Source of the DNA: Streptomyces lincolnensis
Lineage (GTDB): Bacteria > Actinomycetota > Actinomycetes > Streptomycetales > Streptomycetaceae
DNA length: 64,000 nt
Assembly (NCBI RefSeq): GCF_001685355.1
Contig: NZ_CP016438.1
Location: forward strand, 2,976,001-3,040,000
Direction of reading: 5' to 3'
This document shows, one piece after another, positions 1-8,189 of the stretch (the first letter of the stretch is position 1; the number at the start of each line of letters is the position of its first letter). The notes under the pieces are model-generated. The model was given only the letters and a program-made list of their open reading frames with translations, was not told the DNA's origin and ran no database searches. The position numbers and the translations under genes were made by a program.

Positions 1-482
1 GCCTTCAGGGGGAAACCGGTGCGGTTCTGGTAGCCGTCCATGTTGTCGGGCTCGACCGCGTCGAAGCCCTTGTCGCGGCACATGTCGAGGCGGGCCGCCA
101 TCAACGGCTCCAGCACGTCCGTGCGGCGGATGTCGAGCCATCGTTCGCCCTCCCAGCCGTTGCCGCGGCCGAGGACCGACCGGGGGAACTCCTCGGCGTC
201 GGGGCGCCAGTCCTCCCAGGCGCCGGTGGAGAGGTAGCAGATGACCTTGCGGCCGTCGCGGTGGAGGGCGGCGACGGTGCGCTCTGACTGGTCGAAGCCG
301 TCGATGTCGTAGACCGGTACGTCGACGGTGGTGTCGAGGCGGCCGCTCAGCTGCCACTGCCAGGCCACGCCGGGGCGTGGCCGCCAGCGCTCGCCGGTCG
401 GCTCGTCGGTGCCGTCGTCGGGCGTGGTCGTGCAGGCCGCCAGCAGCAGGATCAGGGCGGCCGGCAGGATCGGGCGTCTCAC
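1..482 (-). CDS. GH114-like endo-alpha-1,4-polygalactosaminidase lipoprotein (partial)
   Basis: The GTG start and the first 160 codons are inside the window; the C-terminus lies beyond the left edge. The N-terminus is a lipoprotein signal: two Arg, a hydrophobic stretch and the lipobox LLAAC with Cys at residue 17. The mature part has GH114 hallmarks: WQWQLSG near residue 41, CYLSTGAWEDWRPD near 82, WLDIR near 115 and the catalytic-type block FDAVEPDNMDGY at about 140-151. Family members such as fungal Ega3 cleave alpha-1,4-linked galactosamine polymers. The start overlaps the upstream stop by 4 bp (GTGA), so it is translationally coupled to the GH135-like gene. Likely role: trimming a cationic exopolysaccharide outside the cell. 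The family call is strong; the substrate is inferred. Confidence 0.85.
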   Translation of the reverse strand, partial: MRRPILPAALILLLAACTTTPDDGTDEPTGERWRPRPGVAWQWQLSGRLDTTVDVPVYDIDGFDQSERTVAALHRDGRKVICYLSTGAWEDWRPDAEEFPRSVLGRGNGWEGERWLDIRRTDVLEPLMAARLDMCRDKGFDAVEPDNMDGYQNRTGFPLK

Positions 483-1123
483 CGGGTGGGCTCCAGGGTG
501 TGGGGCAGTGTTCCCCAGGGATGATCTCCCGATCCGGGGACCGCGCAGTACACCGAGGCGCCGCGTGCGCGGGCGAGGCCGGCCGGATCGGCGCCGTGCG
601 GAACGCCGTGGACGAGGTGGCACTGCCGTACGCCGGACGGCCCGCGCCAGGGCCGCAGTTCGCGGTACGCCGTCCAGGTGCCCTCGAAGGTCACGAGGAC
701 GTCGGCGATGCGGGCGTAGCAGGGGTGGGGCGTGGTGCCGTGGTTGAGGACGAGCGTGTGGCAGCCGACGCCCCAGGCCGCCGTGGCGAGCAGTTGGTAG
801 TGCCGGAACTCCTCGGGGCCCGCGGCCACCTGGTCCAGGAAGGCGCCGTCGGCGCCGTACCAGTCGCAGTGCCGGGCGAGGTCGGCGACGACCTCCGGGC
901 GGGGCCGGTGGCCGTAGGCGGTGTCGGTGTACCCGAGCACGCGTACGCCCGCGCCCCGCAGCCGCTCGGCCACCTTCACGAAAGCCGGGTCGGGGCGGTC
1001 GCCGGGGCCGCTCGCCGGGTTGAGGACGACGCCGTAGAGGCGGGGCGCGGCCTCGACGATGGCGTCCCACTCGGCGGGGCGGACGGAGGGATGCTCGTAG
1101 TACGGGACCAGCAGAGTGCTCAT
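479..1123 (-). CDS. Spherulin-4 / GH135-like protein
   Basis: 214 residues. It matches the spherulation-specific family 4 pattern: LVPYYEHPS at 5-13, VVLNPASGPG at 32-41, RVLGYTDTAYG at 61-71, then WYGADGAFLDQ at 88-98. Fungal Sph3 (GH135) of this family is a GalNAc-polymer hydrolase needed for galactosaminogalactan synthesis. No signal peptide or membrane segment is visible, so it may act in the cytoplasm or need another export route. The canonical Asp-Glu acid pair appears as Asp97-Gln98; a second conserved acidic position is probably Glu147 in VTFEGTW. The ATG overlaps the stop of the membrane protein gene by 4 bp (ATGA). Confidence 0.8.
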   Translation of the reverse strand: MSTLLVPYYEHPSVRPAEWDAIVEAAPRLYGVVLNPASGPGDRPDPAFVKVAERLRGAGVRVLGYTDTAYGHRPRPEVVADLARHCDWYGADGAFLDQVAAGPEEFRHYQLLATAAWGVGCHTLVLNHGTTPHPCYARIADVLVTFEGTWTAYRELRPWRGPSGVRQCHLVHGVPHGADPAGLARARGASVYCAVPGSGDHPWGTLPHTLEPTR

Positions 1124-2601
1124 CGGTGGGCGGTCGCTCTCCCCAGCAGGGCACAGACCAGGGCGGCCAGGGTGGCCGCGGCGGTGCCGTAGACGATCAG
1201 GCCGACCCGGTGCGGGTCGCCGGTGTGGGTGACCAGGGCGAGGGTCTGGGCGAGGGCGGCCGCGCAGCAGACCGTCGCCGCGCCGGCCACCGCGCCGAAG
1301 GACTGGAGCAGCAGACCGGTCCACAGGACGACACCCAGCAGGAGCAGCCCGGCCAGGCGGATGCCACCCAGGCTCTGCGCGTGCGGCCACAGGGCCGAGG
1401 TGAGGACGCTGAGGACGAGCAGGCTGGCCAGGTAGCCGGTCAGGCACTGGACGACCGTGCGGGCCGTGGTGCGCCAGAAGGCCTTGGGTGTGCTGCTGGA
1501 ACGCAGTCCGGCGAGGCTGCCGCTGCGGAAGCGGTACAGCAGCCACTCGGCTGGGCCCATGCTGAGGGTGAGTGCGACGGCGGCTGGGGCGGCGATGGCG
1601 CTCTGTTGGTCTCCCGTCAGGGCGTCTCCCAGGGAGGCGTAGACGACTAGGACGCCGGTGCCGAGGCCGAAGAGGGCGTAGGGGAGGGAGGCGGTGAGTC
1701 GAGGGCCCGTTGTCGTGGGTCGGCTGCGGGTCCATCGTGGCTGGTCGCGCAGTTCCCCGCGCCCCTTTCGGGGCGCTACCTCACGTAGGCCAAGTAGTGC
1801 CACCACTGTCAGCGAGCCCAGCAGCAGAATGAGCCTCGCGGCGTCCGGTACGGGATGCACGAACGTGAAAACGGCACCCACCGCCATCGGCGACAAAGCG
1901 GCCAGCAGCGCTCGTTCGCGGCCCATGACCAGCAGGACGGTCGCCGCGCCCAGGTAGACGGACTGGCCGGCGGCGAAGACCACCGCGGTCGGGTGGGCGG
2001 TGCCGGCGACCGCCGAGGCGACCAGGGTGCCGAGGAGTACTCCCAGCAGTGTTCCGATGAGGAGGGAGTGGCGGGCTGCCGGGCGGTCGCCGAGGCCGAG
2101 CCAGGAGTACGCGCGGTGGGCGAGCCCCTGGTTCCAGGTCCAGCCGGCCAGGGCGCCGGCCAGCAGCGGGACCGTGCCCGCCGGGAGGCCGAGGTCGCCG
2201 CGCGGGCCGGCGAGGAAGGGCGCGCCCAGCACATAGCCGAAGCCGGGGAGGGCGAAGACGACCCCGCGCAGCAGACAGCCCAGCAGACCGACCTGCCAGG
2301 GGTCGTGGACCGGGCCCTCCGGTTCGGGGTGCCGGCGTTCGACCCGTTCGTAGAGTTCCTCGGCGAGCGCGAAGGAGTTCTTCACGCCGTACCGCTCGCG
2401 TATCTGGTCGTCGGAAAGGCCGTCGGACTCCAGCAGGGCCGCTATCTCGTCGGGGTGGACGGCGGCGGCCACGAAGTCGTCGAGGCGCTCGGCAAGTTCG
2501 TCGACCGGGTCGGGCGCGGCCCAGCTGGGGGTGCGCTGCCGGGGGATGGCGGGGAGGGTGTCCGGGCCGGAGCCGGGAGGCATCCAGAGGCTGCCGCTCA
2601 C
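1120..2601 (-). CDS. Polytopic membrane protein of exopolysaccharide locus (PelG-like position)
   Basis: 493 residues from a GTG that overlaps the glycosyltransferase stop by 4 bp; a later in-frame ATG at 2583 is the alternative start. The first ~105 residues are soluble, acidic and helical. About 11-12 hydrophobic segments follow, from near residue 115 to the C-terminus. In Pel systems PelF is paired with the polytopic PelG transporter. This protein holds that position, and fungal Gtb3 joins a PelF-like domain to a membrane domain, so a role in polymer export or synthase assembly is inferred. I cannot confirm PelG homology by eye. A cytoplasmic loop at about residues 275-293 is encoded by a REP-like repeat (1725-1776) read in frame. 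Confidence 0.7.
   Translation of the reverse strand: MSGSLWMPPGSGPDTLPAIPRQRTPSWAAPDPVDELAERLDDFVAAAVHPDEIAALLESDGLSDDQIRERYGVKNSFALAEELYERVERRHPEPEGPVHDPWQVGLLGCLLRGVVFALPGFGYVLGAPFLAGPRGDLGLPAGTVPLLAGALAGWTWNQGLAHRAYSWLGLGDRPAARHSLLIGTLLGVLLGTLVASAVAGTAHPTAVVFAAGQSVYLGAATVLLVMGRERALLAALSPMAVGAVFTFVHPVPDAARLILLLGSLTVVALLGLREVAPRKGRGELRDQPRWTRSRPTTTGPRLTASLPYALFGLGTGVLVVYASLGDALTGDQQSAIAAPAAVALTLSMGPAEWLLYRFRSGSLAGLRSSSTPKAFWRTTARTVVQCLTGYLASLLVLSVLTSALWPHAQSLGGIRLAGLLLLGVVLWTGLLLQSFGAVAGAATVCCAAALAQTLALVTHTGDPHRVGLIVYGTAAATLAALVCALLGRATAHR
1725..1776 (+). repeat. REP-like dispersed repeat, copy 1 (inside a coding region)
   Basis: Contains GTGGCTGGTCGCGCAGTTCC followed by a GCGCCCC-tttc-GGGGCGC hairpin at 1759-1776. 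About 43 bases match the copy at 23913-23956 with three differences. This element type is common between genes in Streptomyces; here it lies inside the membrane protein gene and is translated on the minus strand as a basic loop (APRKGRGELRDQPR). Confidence 0.75.
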
Positions 2602-4118
2602 CAGTCGGTCCCGTCCGTGGCGACCGCCGCGTACCAGGGGTCGCGCAGTTCGAGGGTCCAGTCGGCGACCGTCTCCAGCGTGGGCTCGTAGACCTCGGTG
2701 CTGCCCGCGAGTTCCTGGTAGATCGTCCGGAAGGCGTCCACGGAACGGCGGAGGGTGAACCGGTCGATGACCCGCTGGCGGGACAGTTCGCCCAGTTCCA
2801 GGCGCCGTCGGTCGTCGCGCAGCAGGCTCAGCGCGGCGGCGGCCATCTTCTCCGGCTCGCGCGGCGGGACCACCAGACCGGTGTCGCCGACCGCCTCGCG
2901 GACTCCGCCGACGTCGGTGGAGACCGTCGTACGGCCGCAGGACATGGCCTCGATGATGGAGAACGGGAAGCCCTCGGAGATCGAGGACAGCATGACGACG
3001 TGGCCGGCCGCGTAGGCGCGCCAGACCTCGCTGATGCGGCCCTCGAAGGTGAGGCCGTCGGTGACGCCGAGTTCGGCTGCGAGCTTCTCCAGGCGGGTGC
3101 GGTAGGCCTCGCCGCCGGGCGGTACCGGGCCGAAGAGCCGGAGCCGGGTCTCGGGGATCTCGGCGCGGACCGCGGCGTACGCGTGCAGCAGGGTCTCCAG
3201 GTCCTTGATGGGGTCGACGCGGCCGCACCAGGTGAGCGTGGGCACCTCGGGTTCGGGGCCGGCGTGCGGGAAGGCGGCCGGGTCGACGCCGTTGTACACC
3301 GTGCGGATCTTGTCGGCGTCGGCGCCGCCGCGCTCCTCCCAGCGGCGGTTGTACTGGTTGCAGGGGGTGATCAGGTCGGCGGCGCGGTAGCCGAGGGAGT
3401 TCAGCTCGCGGTAGAAGCCGAGCATGAACGCCTTGACCGGCCAGCGCTGTTCGCCGCTGCGGTAGCCGAGGTAGCGCTCGCGCAGGTAGATGCCGTGCTC
3501 GGTGAGCAGGAAGGGCACGCCGTCGAGCTTGTGGGCGGCGAGCGCGGGCAGGGTCGCCAGTCCGCTGCTGACCGCGTGCGCGACGGAGTCCTCGGGGATC
3601 CGCACCCCCAGGGGCCGCAGGGCGTGTTCCAGCAGGTCGGTGGCGGTGAGCGCGTCGTGCACCGTGGGCCGGGCGTCCGCGACGGCCAGATGCGGCATCG
3701 TCCATATCCACATCAGCGACCGCAGGGCGCTCTCGGTGCGCAGGGCCGCCGACAGGCGTCCGTCGCGGGCGAGTTCGGCCAGCTCGTAGAGGGCCTCACC
3801 GAAGTCGCAGTGGGCCTCGGGGTCGAGGAAGGAGAGCAGGAAACGCTCGTAGGAGTCGATGAAGCGGCGGCGGGCCCTGCCGAACGGCGGCCTCGCGCGT
3901 CCGGGCCGTGGGCCCCAGGTCGGCACGGAGCTGTGCCGGTAGACGTTGGGCGGCAGCTCCCAGGTCACGGGTTCGCGGCCGCTGCCGCTGAGCGAGACGA
4001 CGTGGAAGTCGACCTCGGGCATGCCCTTGACGAGCTGGTCGCACCAGGTGCTGACCCCGCCGTGGACGAGCGGATAGGTGCCTTCGGTGAGCATGGTGAC
4101 ATGACGGCCGGTACGCAT
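2598..4118 (-). CDS. PelF-like glycosyltransferase (DUF3492 + GT4)
   Basis: 506 residues. The N-terminus MLTEGTYPLVHGGVSTW is the hallmark of DUF3492/PelF glycosyltransferases. The second half is a GT4 GT-B fold with PTLTWCGRVDPIKDLETLL near 290 and the sugar-nucleotide motif EGFPFSIIEAMSCG near 385. PelF is the cytoplasmic polymerase of Pel, a partly deacetylated GalNAc-rich polysaccharide; fungal Gtb3 has a related domain. The ATG has an AGGGGGGAA ribosome site. It heads a run of four overlapping genes and follows the deacetylase after a terminator-like hairpin. Donor specificity (UDP-GalNAc or UDP-Glc) cannot be read from sequence. Confidence 0.88.
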   Translation of the reverse strand: MRTGRHVTMLTEGTYPLVHGGVSTWCDQLVKGMPEVDFHVVSLSGSGREPVTWELPPNVYRHSSVPTWGPRPGRARPPFGRARRRFIDSYERFLLSFLDPEAHCDFGEALYELAELARDGRLSAALRTESALRSLMWIWTMPHLAVADARPTVHDALTATDLLEHALRPLGVRIPEDSVAHAVSSGLATLPALAAHKLDGVPFLLTEHGIYLRERYLGYRSGEQRWPVKAFMLGFYRELNSLGYRAADLITPCNQYNRRWEERGGADADKIRTVYNGVDPAAFPHAGPEPEVPTLTWCGRVDPIKDLETLLHAYAAVRAEIPETRLRLFGPVPPGGEAYRTRLEKLAAELGVTDGLTFEGRISEVWRAYAAGHVVMLSSISEGFPFSIIEAMSCGRTTVSTDVGGVREAVGDTGLVVPPREPEKMAAAALSLLRDDRRRLELGELSRQRVIDRFTLRRSVDAFRTIYQELAGSTEVYEPTLETVADWTLELRDPWYAAVATDGTDW

Positions 4119-4146
4119 GGCTGTTCCCCCCTGGAACGGCTCGGAA

Positions 4147-4178
4147 GCGCACCCCGGTCGTGGGGATCCGGGGTGCGC
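4147..4178 (-). terminator. Hairpin terminator between deacetylase and PelF-like genes
   Basis: Perfect 11-bp inverted repeat GCGCACCCCGG / CCGGGGTGCGC with a 10-nt loop, 20 bases after the deacetylase stop and 29 bases before the PelF-like start. It may attenuate read-through from the deacetylase gene into the synthase operon. Confidence 0.6.
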
Positions 4179-4197
4179 GTACGGTCGGCTGCGCTGC

Positions 4198-6279
4198 CTA
4201 GGTGGGCAGATTCAGCGTGAGGGCGGTCTGAAAGAGCTCAGGCGTGGTCCAGGCCGAGCGGTGGCCCGCGTACGGCGTCCCGAACGCGGTGGTGCCGAGC
4301 AGGAGTTGCTTGGTGGTCCCTTCCGGGGCGGTGACCGGGATCCGGGTCCCGGACGGGGCGGTGACGGTGACGGTGGTGCCGACGCGGTACGCGGTGACCC
4401 GGCCGTCGTCCAGAGCGGACTGCCAGGCCGCGCGGCGCTGGAACTCGGTGCCGATGGCGGCCTGAGCGGGGTTCTCCACCGGGGTGTTGTCGGCGAAGAG
4501 GGCCGCGTAGTCGGTGAGGACCTTGTCCATGACGGGGTACAGCGTCCGGTCCTCGGCCAGGTTGGACTGGTGCGCGTAGTGCGGACGCGGATCGTTGCCG
4601 ATCACGTGCCCGAGGGCGGTGCGCGCCTCCTGCGGGACGATGTACTCGTCGTAGCCGGTGGCAGGGTCCAGCGGGTCGGCGAGACAGGTCGACGTGGGGT
4701 TGTTCTCGCAGGCGCCGCTGCCGCCGTCGGCCGCCGAGGTGTAGATCCAGTTGTACTCGTCGGCCATCTCGGCCTCGGTGCCGGTGTTGTAGTACACGTT
4801 CATCGGGTGGCGCGGCACGGTCAGGGCGCTGCCCACCGCACGCTGGGCCGGTTCACGGGAGTTGTCGGAGGCGATCCACCTGATGCCGTTGTCGGCGAGG
4901 GCGCCGGCCAGGTTCGGGTTGTCGGCGGGCTGCTGCGGCAGGGTTTTCAGACCCGAGTGCTCGCCGGTGACCAGCTCGGAGCGGTCCAGCGGGAGGCCCT
5001 TGGCGACGCCCCAGTCGTGGTTGTCCCGGAGCTGCGCCGAGATGTCGGCGCGGCTCATGTACCGCGTCGAGCCGTCGGCGTTCTTCGCGCAGCTCCACGG
5101 CACGGTGGAGGTGTCCTGCTCGCAGCCGAGGTACGGGTGCGTGTAGGTGTGGTTGATCCAGCGGTACTGGTCCTTGTCGGCGAGGAGTTGGTCGGTCGTC
5201 GTGTCGACGCCGCCGTGCTCGCTCTTCCACTCCTCGCCGGAGCCCGCGTTGTAGACCATGTCGAGAGTGAAGCCGTGGTCGCGCTGCCACTGCGCCGCGT
5301 ACCGCGCGTCGGCCGCGGTCATGCGGATCGGCGTGGTTCCCTCGCCGTCACCGCCCGCGCAGTCGAAGTCGCCGGGGGTGCAGTTGCGTTCGGTGTCCCA
5401 GCGGCTGTCGGGCGCGAAGACGTCGTCGACGTGTACGGCGAAGTAGTTGCGGCTCTGCCCGAGGTGCACGCCCTGGGTCAGCCATTCGACGATGCCCCGG
5501 GCGAGCAGCCGGAACTGCTGCTGGTACTGGTTGTACGCGAAGGTCACCACCAGTTCGCGGCGCCCGTCGTGGGCGTACTCCCCGACCAGGCTTCCGGTGC
5601 CCGTGCCGGCGGGTACCGGGACGTCGACGTAACTGGTGAAGCCGGTGCGGGGCTTGGCGACGAAGCCGTAGCTCTCCTGTACCGAGGGGTCGTTGTCCTC
5701 GAAGGTGAAGGCGCCGTCGAGATAGCCGAAGGCCCCCGCCCTGCCCGCCGCGGTGACGGACGCCTCGCGTCCGTCGAGGGTGCCGGCCCAGCCGCCCTGG
5801 CTCGTGTAGTCGAGGCCGACCCCCGGGTGCGCCCAGGTGTAGGCGTCGACCTGCGGGATGCCGTACGTCGTCTCGTAGCTCTCCAGGGCGGTCTGCTCGG
5901 CCGAACCGGCGCCGAACGGGGCCTCGTTGGGCAGCACGACGCCCTGGAACTTCGCTCGGGGCCGGCCGTCCACCGTGTCGCTCAGGAACGTTTCCGTGAT
6001 GGTCGGGCGGTCGGCGTCGTTCAGGTTCACCCTGGTGTAGGGGATGCCGGTGCTCTTCAGCTGGCCGGTGATCGCCTCGATGGGGCTGTCGCCGTTGTCC
6101 ACGACGAGCACCCTGAGGTCGATCCGCGGTTCCTGCGCCGCGGAGGCCGCCGGGGCGCCGAGCCCCAGTGCCATGAGTCCCGCGGCAGTCAACACGGCGG
6201 CGGTGGTTCTCCATCCGGAGCGACGCCGGTGGCCGTGTCCGTCGTGGTGGTGTCTGTCGGTGAGCGCGAGATGCGCCAT
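4198..6279 (-). CDS. Secreted Agd3-like (CE18) polysaccharide deacetylase
   Basis: 693 residues from an ATG with a GGGAGGGG ribosome site; the reading frame is open further upstream but has no better start. A His/Arg-rich n-region and a hydrophobic core end in APAASAAQ, a signal peptide of about 47 residues. The metal site of a NodB-type deacetylase is visible: HVDDVF with Asp285-Asp286, and HTYTHP with His377 and His381 (HxxxH). The order of domains and length fit the Agd3-related deacetylases, which remove acetyl groups from the fungal GalNAc polymer. Likely role: making the exopolysaccharide cationic and adhesive after export. It is transcribed first in the locus and divergently from pepA. 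Confidence 0.8.
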   Translation of the reverse strand: MAHLALTDRHHHDGHGHRRRSGWRTTAAVLTAAGLMALGLGAPAASAAQEPRIDLRVLVVDNGDSPIEAITGQLKSTGIPYTRVNLNDADRPTITETFLSDTVDGRPRAKFQGVVLPNEAPFGAGSAEQTALESYETTYGIPQVDAYTWAHPGVGLDYTSQGGWAGTLDGREASVTAAGRAGAFGYLDGAFTFEDNDPSVQESYGFVAKPRTGFTSYVDVPVPAGTGTGSLVGEYAHDGRRELVVTFAYNQYQQQFRLLARGIVEWLTQGVHLGQSRNYFAVHVDDVFAPDSRWDTERNCTPGDFDCAGGDGEGTTPIRMTAADARYAAQWQRDHGFTLDMVYNAGSGEEWKSEHGGVDTTTDQLLADKDQYRWINHTYTHPYLGCEQDTSTVPWSCAKNADGSTRYMSRADISAQLRDNHDWGVAKGLPLDRSELVTGEHSGLKTLPQQPADNPNLAGALADNGIRWIASDNSREPAQRAVGSALTVPRHPMNVYYNTGTEAEMADEYNWIYTSAADGGSGACENNPTSTCLADPLDPATGYDEYIVPQEARTALGHVIGNDPRPHYAHQSNLAEDRTLYPVMDKVLTDYAALFADNTPVENPAQAAIGTEFQRRAAWQSALDDGRVTAYRVGTTVTVTAPSGTRIPVTAPEGTTKQLLLGTTAFGTPYAGHRSAWTTPELFQTALTLNLPT

Positions 6280-6608
6280 GGCGGTAGCCCCTCCCCGGGC
6301 GATCCTCCTCCATGGTCGTTTTGAGGAGGATCCGTGGAAATCATGCGTACCGGCGAGCCGTGCGCTTGCCGGAACCAGACGAGTGTGACTCACCTCACCG
6401 ATCTTGAGGATCGAGAAGTGGCCACGACGCCACCGATAGGTGAACCGCCGCAGGAATGATCGACAACACCCCCGAGCGTAGGCTCGTGCCGGGCATGGGG
6501 CCGCCCGGGTGGAGACTGCCCCCTAGGGCTCTAGGGTCGGTCTCGGGCCCGGCCGACCCACCCGTATTCGGCCACAGCACATTTCAACGGAAGCGAGATT
6601 TCACCACC
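6280..6608. other. Divergent intergenic region deacetylase / pepA
   Basis: 329 bases without a convincing gene. It contains the 6301-6332 hairpin and a second inverted repeat, CGATC-n5-GATCG, at 6399-6413. On the pepA side two CTAGGG blocks end in TAGGGT at 6532-6537, which could be a -10 element, but no clear -35 is seen. Confidence 0.5.
6301..6332 (-). promoter_or_regulatory. 5'-UTR hairpin upstream of deacetylase gene
   Basis: Perfect 10-bp inverted repeat GATCCTCCTC / GAGGAGGATC with a 12-nt loop, ending 22 bases before the deacetylase ATG. The right arm on the transcript is itself Shine-Dalgarno-like. It could act as an RNA switch or protein site; no known riboswitch consensus is recognisable. 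Confidence 0.4.
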
Positions 6609-8147
6609 GTGACTGCTCTCACTCTCAGCACCGCCGCGGCGCCCGGCCTCCGGGCCGACGCGATCGTGATCGGTGTTGCCAAGGGTGCCGAAGGCCCGGT
6701 CGTCGCACCGGGTGCCGAGGCCGTGGACAAGGCGTACGACGGCAGACTCGCCGGCATCCTGGAGACCCTCGGTGCCTCCGGGGCCGAGGGCGAGGTGACG
6801 AAGCTGCCCGCACCGGCCGGCTTCAAGGCCCCGCTCGTGGTGGCGGTGGGTCTGGGCGCCGAGCCCGAGAAGGACTCCGGCTTCGACGCCGAGGCACTGC
6901 GCAGGGCCGCCGGCGCGGCCTCCCGGGGCCTCGCGGGCTCCCAGAAGGCCGCGTTCGCGCTGCCGCTCACGGACGCCGCCGACGCGGGTGCCGTGGCCGA
7001 GGGCGTCCTGCTCGGCGCGTACACCTTCGACGTCTACAAGGACAACGGCAAGGACGCCAAGGCCCGGGGCAAGGCCAAGAACGGCAAGGCGCCGCTCGCC
7101 GAGGCCTCGCTGCTCGGCGGCAAGCCCCGCGACCGCGTGTACAAGGCGGCGATCGAGCGTGCCACCGCCGTGGCCGAGGAGCTCAACCGCGCGCGCGACC
7201 TGATCAACATGCCGCCGAACGACCTCGACCCGGAGGCCTTCGCCGCGCTCGCCCAGACCGCGGCCAAGGAACACGGCATCAAGGTCCAGGTGCTCGACGT
7301 GAAGGCCCTGGAGAAGGGCGGCTACGGCGGCATCCTCGGCGTCGGCGCCGGTTCGGCGGCGGGCCCGCGGCTGGTCAAGCTGTCGTACACCTCCTCCAAG
7401 GCGAAGAAGCACCTCGCCTTCGTGGGCAAGGGCATCACCTACGACTCGGGCGGCATCTCGCTGAAGCCGGCGGGCCACAACGAGACGATGAAGTGCGACA
7501 TGAGCGGTGCGGCGGCGGTCTTCGCGGCCGTGGTCGCCGCCGCGCGCCTGGGGCTGGAGGTCAACGTCACCGGCTGGCTGGCGCTGGCCGAGAACATGCC
7601 CTCCGGTTCCGCGACCCGTCCCGGTGACGTGCTGCGCATGTACTCGGGCAAGACGGTCGAGGTCCTCAACACGGACGCGGAGGGCCGGCTGGTCCTCGCC
7701 GACGCGCTGTGGGCCGCATCCGAGGAGAAGCCGGACGCGATCGTGGACGTGGCGACGCTGACCGGGGCGATGATGCTGGCGCTGGGAAACCGGACGTTCG
7801 GAATCATGGCGAACGACGACGCCTTCCGTACGGCGGTGCACGAGGCCGCGGCGGAGGTCGGCGAGCCGGCCTGGCCGATGCCGTTGCCGGAGCATCTGCG
7901 CAAGGGGATGGACTCCCCCACCGCCGACATGGCGAACATGGGCGAGCGGATGGGCGGCGGGCTGGTCGCCGGGCTGTTCCTGCGGGAGTTCGTGGGTGAG
8001 GGGATCACCTGGGCGCACCTGGACATCGCGGGGCCGGCCTTCAACGAGGGCGGGCCGTTCGGGTACACGCCCAAGGGCGGGACGGGGACGGCGGTGCGGA
8101 CGCTGGTGCGGGTTGCCGAGCTGGCGGCTGTGGGGGATCTGGGGTGA
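6609..8147 (+). CDS. pepA: Leucyl aminopeptidase (M17)
   Basis: 512 residues from a GTG; the open frame continues upstream without a better start. This cytosolic metallo-exopeptidase releases N-terminal residues from peptides. The M17 signature NTDAEGRL is at about 353-360 and the metal and active-site Lys block GKGITYDSGGISLKP near 272-286. The variable N-terminal domain spans roughly the first 175 residues, and the catalytic domain the rest. Length fits the family. A hairpin terminator follows directly, so it is probably monocistronic and not co-transcribed with lpdA. Confidence 0.95.
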   Translation: MTALTLSTAAAPGLRADAIVIGVAKGAEGPVVAPGAEAVDKAYDGRLAGILETLGASGAEGEVTKLPAPAGFKAPLVVAVGLGAEPEKDSGFDAEALRRAAGAASRGLAGSQKAAFALPLTDAADAGAVAEGVLLGAYTFDVYKDNGKDAKARGKAKNGKAPLAEASLLGGKPRDRVYKAAIERATAVAEELNRARDLINMPPNDLDPEAFAALAQTAAKEHGIKVQVLDVKALEKGGYGGILGVGAGSAAGPRLVKLSYTSSKAKKHLAFVGKGITYDSGGISLKPAGHNETMKCDMSGAAAVFAAVVAAARLGLEVNVTGWLALAENMPSGSATRPGDVLRMYSGKTVEVLNTDAEGRLVLADALWAASEEKPDAIVDVATLTGAMMLALGNRTFGIMANDDAFRTAVHEAAAEVGEPAWPMPLPEHLRKGMDSPTADMANMGERMGGGLVAGLFLREFVGEGITWAHLDIAGPAFNEGGPFGYTPKGGTGTAVRTLVRVAELAAVGDLG

Positions 8148-8156
8148 TTTTCCTGG

Positions 8157-8189
8157 CGGGGCCTCGCGCGCGGGTAGGGCGAGGCCCCG
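8157..8189 (+). terminator. pepA terminator
   Basis: 10-bp inverted repeat CGGGGCCTCG / CGAGGCCCCG nine bases after the pepA stop, with a 13-nt loop. Confidence 0.65.

Noticed and set aside
2602..3711. N-terminal extension of the membrane protein frame through the PelF-like gene
   Set aside because: The extension is Arg-rich shadow sequence of the glycosyltransferase; the GTG at 2601 with 4-bp overlap is a sound start.
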